The notes below the pieces were generated by a model. The model was not told the DNA's origin and searched no databases. It saw only the letters and a list, made by a program, of their open reading frames with translations. Positions 1 to 6,596 of a stretch of 9,071 nucleotides of DNA are shown one piece after another. Made by a program: the position numbers and the translations under genes. Positions within the stretch are counted from its first letter, which is position 1. Every line of letters begins with the position of its first letter. Origin of the DNA: Candidatus Methanocomedens sp. (GTDB taxonomy: Archaea > Halobacteriota > Methanosarcinia > Methanosarcinales > Methanocomedenaceae); assembly GCA_013374385.1 (NCBI GenBank), contig QBUR01000156.1:1-9071 (forward strand). Direction: 5' to 3'.

Positions 1-35
1 AACCCTATAATGTATCCAAATACGCTATCAATACA

Positions 36-44
36 CATTATAAT
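36..44 (+). promoter_or_regulatory. Possible TATA-like element upstream of the ferredoxin gene
   Basis: An AT-rich CATTATAAT element lies about 52 bases before the ATG at 96. That would put a transcription start near 65-70 and give a short leader. The match to the archaeal TATA consensus is loose and no clear BRE is visible, so this is a weak positional call. Confidence 0.25.
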
Positions 45-95
45 CTGACACTTTGATGTTGACTTGACACTAGATTAGTATGAGAGGTACTTAAA

Positions 96-404
96 ATGGA
101 AAAGCCAAATCATCACATATTTGTTTGTTCCAGTTCCAGAATAAACGGACCGCAACAAGGAGTCTGCATGAAAAAGGATTCTATCCAGATACTGGCTAAC
201 TTTATGGAAGAGATAGAGGACAGGGATTTAGAAGGTGAAGTGATGTTAACAAATACCGGTTGCTTTGCAAATTGTGAAAAAGGTCCAATAGTGGTTGTTT
301 ACCCGGAAGGAGTATGGTATGGTAAAGTCACTTCAGGTGATGTGGAAGAAATTATGGATTCACATATAGAAAACGGTGGGGTAGTGGAACGATTAAAAAT
401 ATGA
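96..404 (+). CDS. Thioredoxin-like [2Fe-2S] ferredoxin (Clostridium pasteurianum type)
   Basis: This is a 102-residue electron-transfer protein of the thioredoxin-fold [2Fe-2S] ferredoxin family. Cys11, Cys24, Cys56 and Cys60 form the family pattern C-x12-C...C-x3-C, and these are the ligand positions of the C. pasteurianum protein, which has the same length. Stretches such as HHIFVC, NTGCF and PIVVVYPEGVWYG match that protein as I remember it. The extra non-ligand Cys14 of the clostridial protein is Ser here. The clostridial protein interacts with nitrogenase MoFe protein; no nif gene is visible here, so the partner is unknown. The start is supported by GAGGT at 84-88, seven bases before the ATG. 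It is soluble, with no signal peptide or membrane segment. The gene stands alone on the plus strand and converges on a small minus-strand gene. Confidence 0.93.
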   Translation: MEKPNHHIFVCSSSRINGPQQGVCMKKDSIQILANFMEEIEDRDLEGEVMLTNTGCFANCEKGPIVVVYPEGVWYGKVTSGDVEEIMDSHIENGGVVERLKI

Positions 405-430
405 TGTCAGGCTGGTGTCAGCCTGTTATC
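403..430. terminator. Hairpin between convergent genes, possible bidirectional terminator
   Basis: A perfect 7-bp stem (CAGGCTG at 408-414 and CAGCCTG at 419-425) has a GTGT loop. After one mismatch it is extended by three outer pairs and a GU pair (403-406 with 427-430). It overlaps the ferredoxin stop codon and lies 26 bases past the stop of the convergent minus-strand gene. No strong T-run follows on either strand, so termination is inferred from position and structure only. Confidence 0.4.
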
Positions 431-455
431 GACAATTGATGCGGGATTTCCAGCA

Positions 456-614
456 CTATTTACCTTTCAGGAACTCAATATGTTCTTTGACAGCCTGAAG
501 TTCAAGTTCTAAATGATGCTGGTATTCCTCGAATTTTTCTATTTTTTCCTGCTTTGTTTGAAGATGCCTGCTAAAGCCGACATGGCATCCTCACCCACAA
601 TCTCCTTGATGCAT
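456..614 (-). pseudogene. Small Cys/His plus coiled-coil protein gene with an in-frame TGA
   Basis: The minus strand encodes a 52-codon frame starting MHQGDCG. It then has TGA at 591-593 and continues in the same frame with GCHVGFSRHL and a charged amphipathic helix (QTKQEKIEKFEEYQHHLELE and onward) to TAG at 456-458. The downstream part reads like real coding sequence, with heptad-spaced hydrophobic residues and many Glu/Lys. It resembles small archaeal proteins I recall with a Cys/His-rich head, a 'TKEEKIEKLEEY'-like segment and a coiled-coil tail. GGTGGT just upstream of the ATG could serve as ribosome-binding site. No ATG, GTG or TTG follows the TGA in frame before the helix. The simplest reading is a nonsense mutation; a sequencing error or recoding of the UGA are alternatives. 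The function is unknown. Confidence 0.55.
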
Positions 615-916
615 CCATACCACCATATCCACAATGCACTACAAAAGCGCACACCGGTTCGCTCTGCACATCATAAAGGAGCCAGGATGGAGCATATCTA
701 GATGTACACCATGTATAAGTGAAGTAAGCTGGGGCGGCAGGAGAGCTGAAGAATGGATGGGGGACTTGTATAAATCAACTAATTGACCTTCAAATGTCCC
801 TTAAAATAATAGCCTCTCTCGACATGTTGATACATATGAATGCATTTTAATATATCGAAATTTGAGGAGAAAATTATACTTTATATACCAAATATAATTT
901 CACCCAGGAACACCTC
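615..916. other. AT-rich intergenic region without a supportable gene
   Basis: About 300 bases separate the small minus-strand gene from the end of the cofE operon. Frames on both strands are short and lack coding character. One plus-strand frame (about 730-850) stays open for roughly 40 codons but has no good start, ribosome-binding site or recognisable motif. The AT-rich stretch 830-900 holds the inverted repeat listed separately. Any promoter for the small minus-strand gene should lie in here, but I cannot place it with confidence. Confidence 0.5.
871..900 (-). terminator. Inverted repeat just downstream of cofE, possible operon terminator
   Basis: AAATTATA (871-878) and TATAATTT (893-900) form a perfect 8-bp inverted repeat around a 14-base AT-rich loop. 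It begins 17 bases past the cofE stop codon. On the minus strand it runs into a short T-rich stretch. The stem is all A-T and therefore weak, so the terminator role rests mainly on its position at the end of the operon. Confidence 0.3.
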
Positions 917-1678
917 TTATTTTGAAATGTTACTGTAGTACATACACTCATCTTTGGAGAAAATGGGTATCTCGTCGTTTTCACCTGTATTACTATCCAG
1001 TCCCCTGACGATTACGGCAGGAATCCCTTCACCCGCCTCCCCCATTATCAACTGTGCAGCAGATACAAGATTATCAGCAATAGCCTTACTGGTAATGGTC
1101 AGCTCTTTACCGAACAAGTCCTTGCTGCCCCGTGCATCTTCAACGGGATGCAACCCTGAGCAGCCCAGTGCTATCCCCACACAACCCAGCCGCATGGGCT
1201 GGGTACGGCTATCGCCTACAATGACACCCAGGCGGCAGCCAAATGCTTCTTGCAGTTGTTTCCTTATCCTTGCAGCACTGGCCATTGGGTCTTCCGGCAG
1301 CAGCACCACGCATTCTTCAGGAGCATTGGAACCATCTATCCCGGCATTGGGCGACAGGTTCCCTTTGGTAATTGTCAGCACCGCACCCGGGACACCCCCA
1401 ATTATTTCATCGCATTCCCTGAGCACCAGTTCCATCTCCCTGGGATCCACTGCATATTTTTCCCCGAGTTCTTCTGCTTCATCACCGGGCATCACATTCC
1501 TCAGGTCCACCACCCTGCCTTCGGCAGTAGCCACAGCCGATTCAGCCAGCACCACGATGTCACCATCCATGATGGTCAAGCCACTGTCCCTGATTGAACA
1601 TAAGAGCACGCTGCCCATGTCATCACCCGGCCTGATAAGCGGCGTCTTTATCCCGAATAATTCAAGTTTGTCTGGCAT
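917..1678 (-). CDS. cofE: Coenzyme F420-0:L-glutamate ligase
   Basis: CofE adds L-glutamate residues to F420-0 using GTP, giving the gamma-glutamyl tail of coenzyme F420, the deazaflavin hydride carrier of methanogens. The product is 253 residues, the usual length for the single-domain archaeal enzyme. Family motifs are visible: SPNAGID with Asp115, VGDSRTQPMRLGCVGIALG with Asp156, and MGEAGEGIPAVIVRG with Glu214. These acidic residues probably bind metal. I chose the ATG at 1678 because a weak GAGTG lies just upstream; an in-frame GTG at 1684 would add two residues. The start overlaps the end of the thiC-like gene by 17 bases, implying translational coupling. It is the last gene of the eight-gene minus-strand operon and the only one tied directly to F420. 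Confidence 0.94.
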   Translation of the reverse strand: MPDKLELFGIKTPLIRPGDDMGSVLLCSIRDSGLTIMDGDIVVLAESAVATAEGRVVDLRNVMPGDEAEELGEKYAVDPREMELVLRECDEIIGGVPGAVLTITKGNLSPNAGIDGSNAPEECVVLLPEDPMASAARIRKQLQEAFGCRLGVIVGDSRTQPMRLGCVGIALGCSGLHPVEDARGSKDLFGKELTITSKAIADNLVSAAQLIMGEAGEGIPAVIVRGLDSNTGENDEIPIFSKDECMYYSNISK

Positions 1679-2954
1679 GAACACTCATTTTGTTACTATT
1701 GTCAGCATTGTCACTATTTAAAAAATCATGCATAATTTCAAGAGCGCAGAAATCCCCGCACATAGTACAAGGTCCCCGTTTCGGACACATTCTTGATGCC
1801 TTTTCAGGCTCGATAGCATGCTGCATCTGCCCGTCCCAGTCCATTACTGCCCTGTATCTTGCCAGTTCCATATCCTGATGTCTGGCCCCGAACTTAATAG
1901 AATCTCCAATATGCGCAGCAATACGAAACGCCACCAAACCTTCCTTCACATCGTCCACATTGGGCAGCCTCAGGTGTTCTGACGGTGTGATGTAACACAA
2001 GTAATCTGCACCTGCACCCGCCGCCATGGATGCGCCCACAGCACCCGCAATATGGTCATACCCCACTGCCACGTCGGTAGGTAGTGGTCCTGCCACGAAC
2101 AAGGGAAAATCCCCTGCATCTTTGTGTAGTCTCACATACCCGGCCACTTCTGATGCCTGCACATGCCCACCCATACCTTCAACGATAACCTGAACACCTG
2201 CATCGTTTGCCTGTTTTGCCAGTTTCATGTTCGTGTGCATCTCCTGTCGCTGTGGGGAATCCGGGGGGTCGTTGATGCAGCCGCTGCGCATGGTATTGCC
2301 AAGAGACAGCACCACATCATTATTCTTCAATGTCTCCATGATATAGTCGAAATTATCCAGGAACGGGTTACCACATTCATTAGTAAGCATGTAGATACTG
2401 GTAAAGGAGCCTCCCTTTGATACCATACCCATGATACGGGGATTGCCTTTCAATTTCTCGATGCATTCACGCTCGATACAGTGCAGTACTACAGAACTAA
2501 CCCCTTCATTGACCTGCTGCTCGATATTATTCAGCAGGTGGTCTTCAGTCATGGAATAGATACCCTGCTGGGCAACTGACTGGTAAATGGGGACAGTGGT
2601 AATTGGCAGGGTTGTGTGCTGGTAGATAGACCGCCTGATAGAGGGGATATCACCGCCCATTGACAGGTCGGTCAGTGTATCAGCTTTGTATTTTTCTGCC
2701 ACCCTGGCCTTTTCAAGTTCTTCTTCAGGGTCTATCTTTGCACTGGAAGTACCAATGTTCACATTGACCTTGGTAGTGGCACCTTTGCCTATTGCAACCG
2801 AAACTTCGCCCCTGGTCATGATGACCAGACTCCCTTCAGTCACCCGTGTGCGAATTATTTCTGGCTTAATACCTTCACAGGATGCCACATCTTCCATCTG
2901 TGGGGTAATAACGCCACGTTTTGCAAGTTCAACTTGTGTTTTTCCGTTTTCCAT
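1662..2954 (-). CDS. thiC: ThiC-family radical SAM enzyme: phosphomethylpyrimidine synthase or 5-hydroxybenzimidazole synthase
   Basis: ThiC-family enzymes rearrange aminoimidazole ribotide (AIR) by radical SAM chemistry, to HMP-P for thiamin (ThiC) or to 5-hydroxybenzimidazole for the cobamide lower ligand (BzaF). The product is 430 residues, the short form common in anaerobes and archaea. Family features are clear: VNVNIGTSS near residue 65, GPLPTDVAVGYDHI near 290, the Zn histidines His264 and His327 (SEHLRLPN), and a C-terminal cluster motif Cys396-x2-Cys399-x3-Cys403. Several canonical ThiC motifs differ: LGNTMRSG where I expect LGDGLRPG, EGMGGHVQ where I expect EGPGHVP, and x3 rather than x4 in the last cysteine spacing. 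Methanosarcina cobamides carry 5-hydroxybenzimidazole, so a BzaF-like role is a real alternative; the symbol denotes the family. The ATG at 2954 is preferred over 2969 because of a weak GTGAG before it and the usual ThiC N-terminus that follows. Confidence 0.88.
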   Translation of the reverse strand: MENGKTQVELAKRGVITPQMEDVASCEGIKPEIIRTRVTEGSLVIMTRGEVSVAIGKGATTKVNVNIGTSSAKIDPEEELEKARVAEKYKADTLTDLSMGGDIPSIRRSIYQHTTLPITTVPIYQSVAQQGIYSMTEDHLLNNIEQQVNEGVSSVVLHCIERECIEKLKGNPRIMGMVSKGGSFTSIYMLTNECGNPFLDNFDYIMETLKNNDVVLSLGNTMRSGCINDPPDSPQRQEMHTNMKLAKQANDAGVQVIVEGMGGHVQASEVAGYVRLHKDAGDFPLFVAGPLPTDVAVGYDHIAGAVGASMAAGAGADYLCYITPSEHLRLPNVDDVKEGLVAFRIAAHIGDSIKFGARHQDMELARYRAVMDWDGQMQHAIEPEKASRMCPKRGPCTMCGDFCALEIMHDFLNSDNADNSNKMSVHARQT

Positions 2955-2987
2955 ACTTCTCACATACATTTTGTTAAAATTACTCGT

Positions 2988-3857
2988 TCAATCCAGGCCG
3001 CATATTTCAAGCAGCCGCCTGGTGTTCCCATGTCCGCCAATAGGCATGATGTGTATGCCCCGGCAAGTTGGCCTGATGTTAGCAATTGTTTCGGCAGCTA
3101 TTTCCAGCCCCTCTGATACAGGGTCTGCCGCTGTTTCCATCCTTTTAATATCATCTTCGGGTATGTTTACACCCGGTATTTTATCATTCATGAACCTGGC
3201 ACCCCGGGCAGACCTTAAAGGTATAATGCCGGCAATAATCGGTATTCCAATACTTTTAATTGCATCTGCAAACTCATTAAACACCGCTGCATCGAACACT
3301 GCCTGGGTCTGGATGAACCGGGCTTTAGCCGATACCTTTTTGTTGAGCTTAAGCAATTGCAGCGCCAGCGGCCTGGCACCAGGATTTGCTACTGTACCGG
3401 CACACAGGGATGTGGGACTATCAAGAGGCCCATCCTGAAAATCGAACCCACTGTTCATTTTTTCAATAAGCTGCAATAACTGCACAGAATCCAAATCAAA
3501 TACCGGTTTTGATGATGGCTGGTCACCCATGGTCGGATAGTCACCTGACATGGCCAGTATGTTGTGTATTCCCAGTGCATGGGCCGCCAAGAGGTCGGAC
3601 TGTAATGCCAGCCGATTGCGGTCCCTGCACGTCATATGCATAATGGTATCAAATCCGGTCTCTGCCAGCTTGTGGCAGAGTACTAGAGGGGACATCCGCA
3701 TCATTGCACGCTGGTTATCTGTGACATTCACAGCATCCACTAGACCTTGCAGTTGTCCGGCCTCAGACAGGATATCCAACAAATCAGTGCCTCTGGGTGG
3801 GCTGACCTCGGCAGTAACTATGAATTTCCCGGAATCCAGTGCATCTGCAAACCCCAT
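2988..3857 (-). CDS. metF: 5,10-methylene-tetrahydrofolate reductase, catalytic flavoprotein subunit
   Basis: MetF reduces 5,10-methylene-THF to 5-methyl-THF on FAD. The product is 289 residues, the size of the single-domain bacterial barrel. Motifs in order: VTAEVSPPRG with the likely catalytic Glu17, NVTDN near 44, HMTCRDRNRLALQSDLL (74-90) of the flavin and folate site, LAMSGDYPTMGD (101-112), FIQTQAVFD (181-189) and GIIPL near 210. The start at 3857 is fixed by a perfect AGGAGG at 3865-3870, seven bases upstream. The frame is open 24 codons further up, but that overlaps metV and lacks homology. Only one base separates the metV stop from this ATG, and the ribosome-binding site lies in the last metV codons, so the two subunits are probably made together. 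Electrons are likely to arrive through MetV rather than directly from NAD(P)H, as in acetogen MetVF complexes. Confidence 0.95.
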   Translation of the reverse strand: MGFADALDSGKFIVTAEVSPPRGTDLLDILSEAGQLQGLVDAVNVTDNQRAMMRMSPLVLCHKLAETGFDTIMHMTCRDRNRLALQSDLLAAHALGIHNILAMSGDYPTMGDQPSSKPVFDLDSVQLLQLIEKMNSGFDFQDGPLDSPTSLCAGTVANPGARPLALQLLKLNKKVSAKARFIQTQAVFDAAVFNEFADAIKSIGIPIIAGIIPLRSARGARFMNDKIPGVNIPEDDIKRMETAADPVSEGLEIAAETIANIRPTCRGIHIMPIGGHGNTRRLLEICGLD

Positions 3858-3858
3858 A

Positions 3859-4491
3859 TTACAGCCTCCTGTCATGGCACACTGGCGGTTTGATATCATC
3901 CAGTAATTCCAGCATACCCCTACATTCAAGGATCTCGTATATTGTTACCCAGATACATTTTCTCCCCTCTACTTCACAATCTCCATCGCTGGAGCCACCG
4001 CAGGGTCCATTTATCTGGGATTTGGGACAGCCTGATTTTGGGCATAGTCCCGCATAGATGGCCACATCGCATTCTCCGCACATAACGCACACCCCTTCAA
4101 GAGTATCATTTGCAAGGGCACCGCCAATGGATGTGGTATTAAGGCCGGGCAGTACGGGTTTGCCAGAGATGCGGCCCAGTAATGAAACGCCAGCGCCGCA
4201 GCTCAGTACAAGAAGTGTGTCGGCCTGTGCAAGTGCAGGATTCTCCTCAATCAACTCATCCCATGACTTGGCGCTGCAGGCATGTTTTACCATTTTGCCG
4301 TCAAGCATGTCAAGACCATGGCTGCTCAGTTGGGCAGCCAGACTGGTGACCTGCGTTTCGCCGCCGGTCTGTATCTTGCGGGCGCATATGCTACAGCCCA
4401 CCACGCAGATAGTTGAAGCAGGGAACTTCCCTACCATTGTGAGTATTTCTTCGATTGGTTTGAGGCGTGTAATTATCATGTGCTCATCCAT
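3859..4491 (-). CDS. metV: MetV-like Fe-S/zinc partner of methylene-THF reductase (MTHFR_C family)
   Basis: This 210-residue protein belongs to the family called methylene-tetrahydrofolate reductase C-terminal domain, or MetV. In acetogens it is an Fe-S subunit that feeds electrons to MetF. Its cysteines are abundant and clustered: Cys29-x3-Cys33-x2-Cys36, Cys98, Cys135-x2-Cys138-x2-Cys141, Cys150, Cys155, Cys164, Cys172 and Cys179. The hallmark NGPCGGSSDGDCEVEG followed by CIWVTIYE is present at about 161-186. It has no membrane segment. The start overlaps the end of the folP-like gene by eight bases, with AGGT immediately before the ATG; an in-frame ATG at 4479 is possible. The gene directly precedes metF and is almost certainly its partner. 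Whether the clusters bind Fe-S or zinc cannot be decided from sequence alone. Confidence 0.88.
   Translation of the reverse strand: MDEHMIITRLKPIEEILTMVGKFPASTICVVGCSICARKIQTGGETQVTSLAAQLSSHGLDMLDGKMVKHACSAKSWDELIEENPALAQADTLLVLSCGAGVSLLGRISGKPVLPGLNTTSIGGALANDTLEGVCVMCGECDVAIYAGLCPKSGCPKSQINGPCGGSSDGDCEVEGRKCIWVTIYEILECRGMLELLDDIKPPVCHDRRL
3865..3870 (-). promoter_or_regulatory. Shine-Dalgarno AGGAGG that sets the metF start
   Basis: AGGAGG on the minus strand forms two adjacent arginine codons at the end of metV and lies seven bases before the metF ATG at 3857. It is the strongest ribosome-binding site in the operon. It decides the metF start against the longer upstream reading and suggests coupled translation of metV and metF. 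Confidence 0.85.
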
Positions 4492-5707
4492 ACCTATAGT
4501 CCGTATCCCTGAATCGCTGCAGGGTGGATATTATTAATCCGGATATTATGGGCAGGTTTCTTGCCTGTCCATCCAGTTTTGAGGCCAGGCGTTTCAACTG
4601 TAATTCAGTACCCATGACAATAAGGTCTGTGTTTTCGGTCTCGTGAGATACGGCATCCCTGGGTAGCGCGGCATCACACCCCCGCGAAAGTGCTTCCTGT
4701 TTAATTATCAGGGCCTCGGTTGTGGTCACATTATTTATCCTCAGCACCCTGAGAACCGTCTTGTCCTTCATCACCCGGGCACCGGTACCCGTGACCCCTA
4801 TCCTGGCAAAGTAGCCGGGCGCATCTTCCGTATTGACCACGTCCAGCGCTTCAATGGAATAACCCGAATATTCAGCAGATACATTGCGTCCCCGGATGGC
4901 TTCTGCCACCCTAACTGCATCAGCAGTATCTGCTACATCATGTGTCCTGATGATATGCGCACCCTTATAGACTGCAATAGCAGTGGCTGCAATGGAACCC
5001 ATAAGCCTTTCAGTAGCCGGTTTATTTAGCAGATCACCTATGAACGATTTCCTGGATATTGCCACAAGTACCGGCTTTTGGAACACCTTCAGGCGTTCTA
5101 ACTGGTCAAGAGTCTCAAAATCATACATTGGCGCCTTTTCCGGTAACCATTTCCCGATGGAAGGGTCAATGATAATTTTGTCAGGCGATATGCCCGCATC
5201 CTCGCTTTTACGTATTATCCCATCAAGCGAACGCATCACGGCATCCATGCCTAACGGGTCGCCGGGTATATTTTCGGATGCCATGACCACTATGGGACAG
5301 CCGAATTCACTGGCAACTTCCACCATTGCCGGATCCGTGGTCAGGCCGCTCACATCATTGATAATATGTGCTCCCAACTCAAGTGATTCCCGAGCCAGGT
5401 CAGCGAACTGGGTGTCCACCGAGATGGGCACATTCACGTTATCTACAAGCAATTCCAGTGCCAGAATAAGTCGCCTGCGTTCTTCTTCTTTAGTGATCTT
5501 ATCAGCCAGCGGCCAGGTAGAGCGTGCACCCACATCCAGCAGGTCTGCACCTTCGGTTACCATTCGTTTTGCCGTTGCAATCACATGCTCGGGCCCGGTC
5601 ACTGAACCTTTGTAAAATGATTCACTGCTCAGGTTTATAGCACCCATTATGCGTACCGGATGTGCATCTCCCATTGCAATACCTGCAATTTCGGTGTTAA
5701 CTACCAT
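4484..5707 (-). CDS. folP: Dihydropteroate synthase-like protein with extra C-terminal domain
   Basis: Dihydropteroate synthase condenses a pterin pyrophosphate with p-aminobenzoate to build the folate skeleton. Residues 15-275 form the pterin-binding barrel: MGAINLSSESFY (21-32), GADLLDVGARST (53-64), PISVDT (94-99), IINDVSG (115-121), IIDPSIGK (179-186), AISRKSF (216-222) and THDV (255-258). Some canonical residues differ, for example GARST in place of GGEST. At 407 residues it is over 120 longer than ordinary FolP. The surplus, about 285-400, contains IIKQEALSRGCDAALPR and TDLIVMGTELQLKRL, resembling a module I associate with the N-terminus of clostridial FolP. AAGGT lies about eight bases before the ATG. 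Lying between folD and metV, it most simply serves THF synthesis; an archaeal homologue has been linked to methanopterin synthesis, so that role is not excluded. Confidence 0.87.
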   Translation of the reverse strand: MVVNTEIAGIAMGDAHPVRIMGAINLSSESFYKGSVTGPEHVIATAKRMVTEGADLLDVGARSTWPLADKITKEEERRRLILALELLVDNVNVPISVDTQFADLARESLELGAHIINDVSGLTTDPAMVEVASEFGCPIVVMASENIPGDPLGMDAVMRSLDGIIRKSEDAGISPDKIIIDPSIGKWLPEKAPMYDFETLDQLERLKVFQKPVLVAISRKSFIGDLLNKPATERLMGSIAATAIAVYKGAHIIRTHDVADTADAVRVAEAIRGRNVSAEYSGYSIEALDVVNTEDAPGYFARIGVTGTGARVMKDKTVLRVLRINNVTTTEALIIKQEALSRGCDAALPRDAVSHETENTDLIVMGTELQLKRLASKLDGQARNLPIISGLIISTLQRFRDTDYRYG

Positions 5708-5731
5708 ACAACTACCTTATTTAATACCTAA

Positions 5732-6589
5732 TTATTTAGATATCCTGCGTGCAGATTCAAGCGTATGCTGTAGCAGGATGGAAATTGTCATTGGACCAAC
5801 GCCGCCCGGGACCGGGGTAATTAGAGAAACTTTTGGCAGTACAGCCTCAAAGTCCACATCTCCTACCACTTTGCCGTCCTTTTGACCAATTCCAACATCA
5901 AAGACAACTGCACCCACCTTCACCATGTCGGCTTTGATAAGATGGGGCACGCCGGTGGCTGAAATGAGGATATCCGCCTGTGCAGTATATTTTTTTAGGT
6001 CATCAGTAAAGACATGACAGACCGCGACTGTAGCGTTGCGGTTCAGGAGCATGGCTGCCATTGGTTTGCCAACTACATTGCTGTGTCCAATGATGACCGC
6101 GTTCTTTCCTTCTATTTCCACACCATACTCTTCCATGGCACGTATGATACCTTTTGGGGTGCAGGGAACCAGTCCCTCATTGCCTATAAGCAACTGTCCC
6201 ATATTGTAAGGAGCGAAGCCGTCAGCATCTTTATATGGTGCAATAGCTTCCATAGCAGCCTGTGCATCCAGGTGTAGTGGCAGGGGTAACTGGACAAGGA
6301 TGGCGTGAATATCTTCTCTTTCATTCAGTGAATGTATCAGTGCTATAAGTTCTTCCTGTGTGGAATCGGCAGGCAGGGTATGGTCCTCTGCATTGATTCC
6401 GGCACGTTTACATGCTTTGTGCTTGAGCCTCACATACATCTTTGATGCTTCGTCGTCACCTACAAGTATGGTCGAGAGGGCCGGATTGATGCCTTTTTCT
6501 TTTTTGAGCCGGGCTATACCCTTTGCAACTTCCTGTTCAATCTTCTTTGCAAGAGCACGGCCGTCTATGAGCTTATTGCCGGATTCCAT
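5732..6589 (-). CDS. folD: Bifunctional methylene-THF dehydrogenase / methenyl-THF cyclohydrolase
   Basis: FolD oxidises 5,10-methylene-THF to methenyl-THF with a pyridine nucleotide and hydrolyses it to 10-formyl-THF, linking GlyA to PurN. The product is 285 residues, the usual length. Motifs are complete: SKMYVRLKHKAC with catalytic Lys56, QLPLPLH near 100, KDADGF near 120, CTPKGI near 143, the dinucleotide loop GHSNVVGKP (about 168-176), and TPVPGGVGPMT near the C-terminus. The usual GRS of the cofactor loop is GHS here, which may affect the choice between NADP and NAD; that is inference. The start is well placed: GAGGT at 6594-6598 overlaps the glyA stop codon, and only seven bases separate the genes. 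The enzyme is cytosolic. Confidence 0.96.
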   Translation of the reverse strand: MESGNKLIDGRALAKKIEQEVAKGIARLKKEKGINPALSTILVGDDEASKMYVRLKHKACKRAGINAEDHTLPADSTQEELIALIHSLNEREDIHAILVQLPLPLHLDAQAAMEAIAPYKDADGFAPYNMGQLLIGNEGLVPCTPKGIIRAMEEYGVEIEGKNAVIIGHSNVVGKPMAAMLLNRNATVAVCHVFTDDLKKYTAQADILISATGVPHLIKADMVKVGAVVFDVGIGQKDGKVVGDVDFEAVLPKVSLITPVPGGVGPMTISILLQHTLESARRISK

Positions 6590-6596
6590 AATTACC

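Noticed and set aside
403..430. The hairpin as an archaeal SECIS element for the UGA-containing small gene
   Set aside because: Archaeal SECIS elements sit in the 3' UTR, as this hairpin does, but I do not see the purine-rich internal loop (GAA opposite A), and Methanosarcinales are not known to decode selenocysteine.
513..701. A 62-codon plus-strand frame with a hydrophobic N-terminus
   Set aside because: It is antisense to the minus-strand coiled-coil frame, which has far better coding character. The hydrophobic stretch is the complement of its Glu/Lys codons.
728..852. A short open plus-strand frame (about 40 codons) in the gap before cofE, considered as a gene or transposase remnant
   Set aside because: It has no start codon with a ribosome-binding site near its beginning and no motif, and the composition does not stand out from intergenic DNA.
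954..1721. A 255-codon plus-strand open frame antisense to cofE
   Set aside because: It lies almost wholly opposite cofE, which has complete family motifs. The translation is Ser/Pro/Thr-rich without any domain, as expected of a shadow frame.
2955..2987. A TPP riboswitch upstream of the thiC-like gene
   Set aside because: The gap to metF is only about 33 bases, too short for the aptamer, and no CUGAGA-type conserved element is visible.
2686..3438. A 250-codon plus-strand open frame across the thiC-metF junction
   Set aside because: It is antisense to two well-supported genes, has no convincing ribosome-binding site and shows low-complexity composition.
4983..5615. A 210-codon plus-strand open frame antisense to the folP-like gene
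   Set aside because: It is a shadow of the dihydropteroate synthase barrel, Ser/Arg-rich with no recognisable family.
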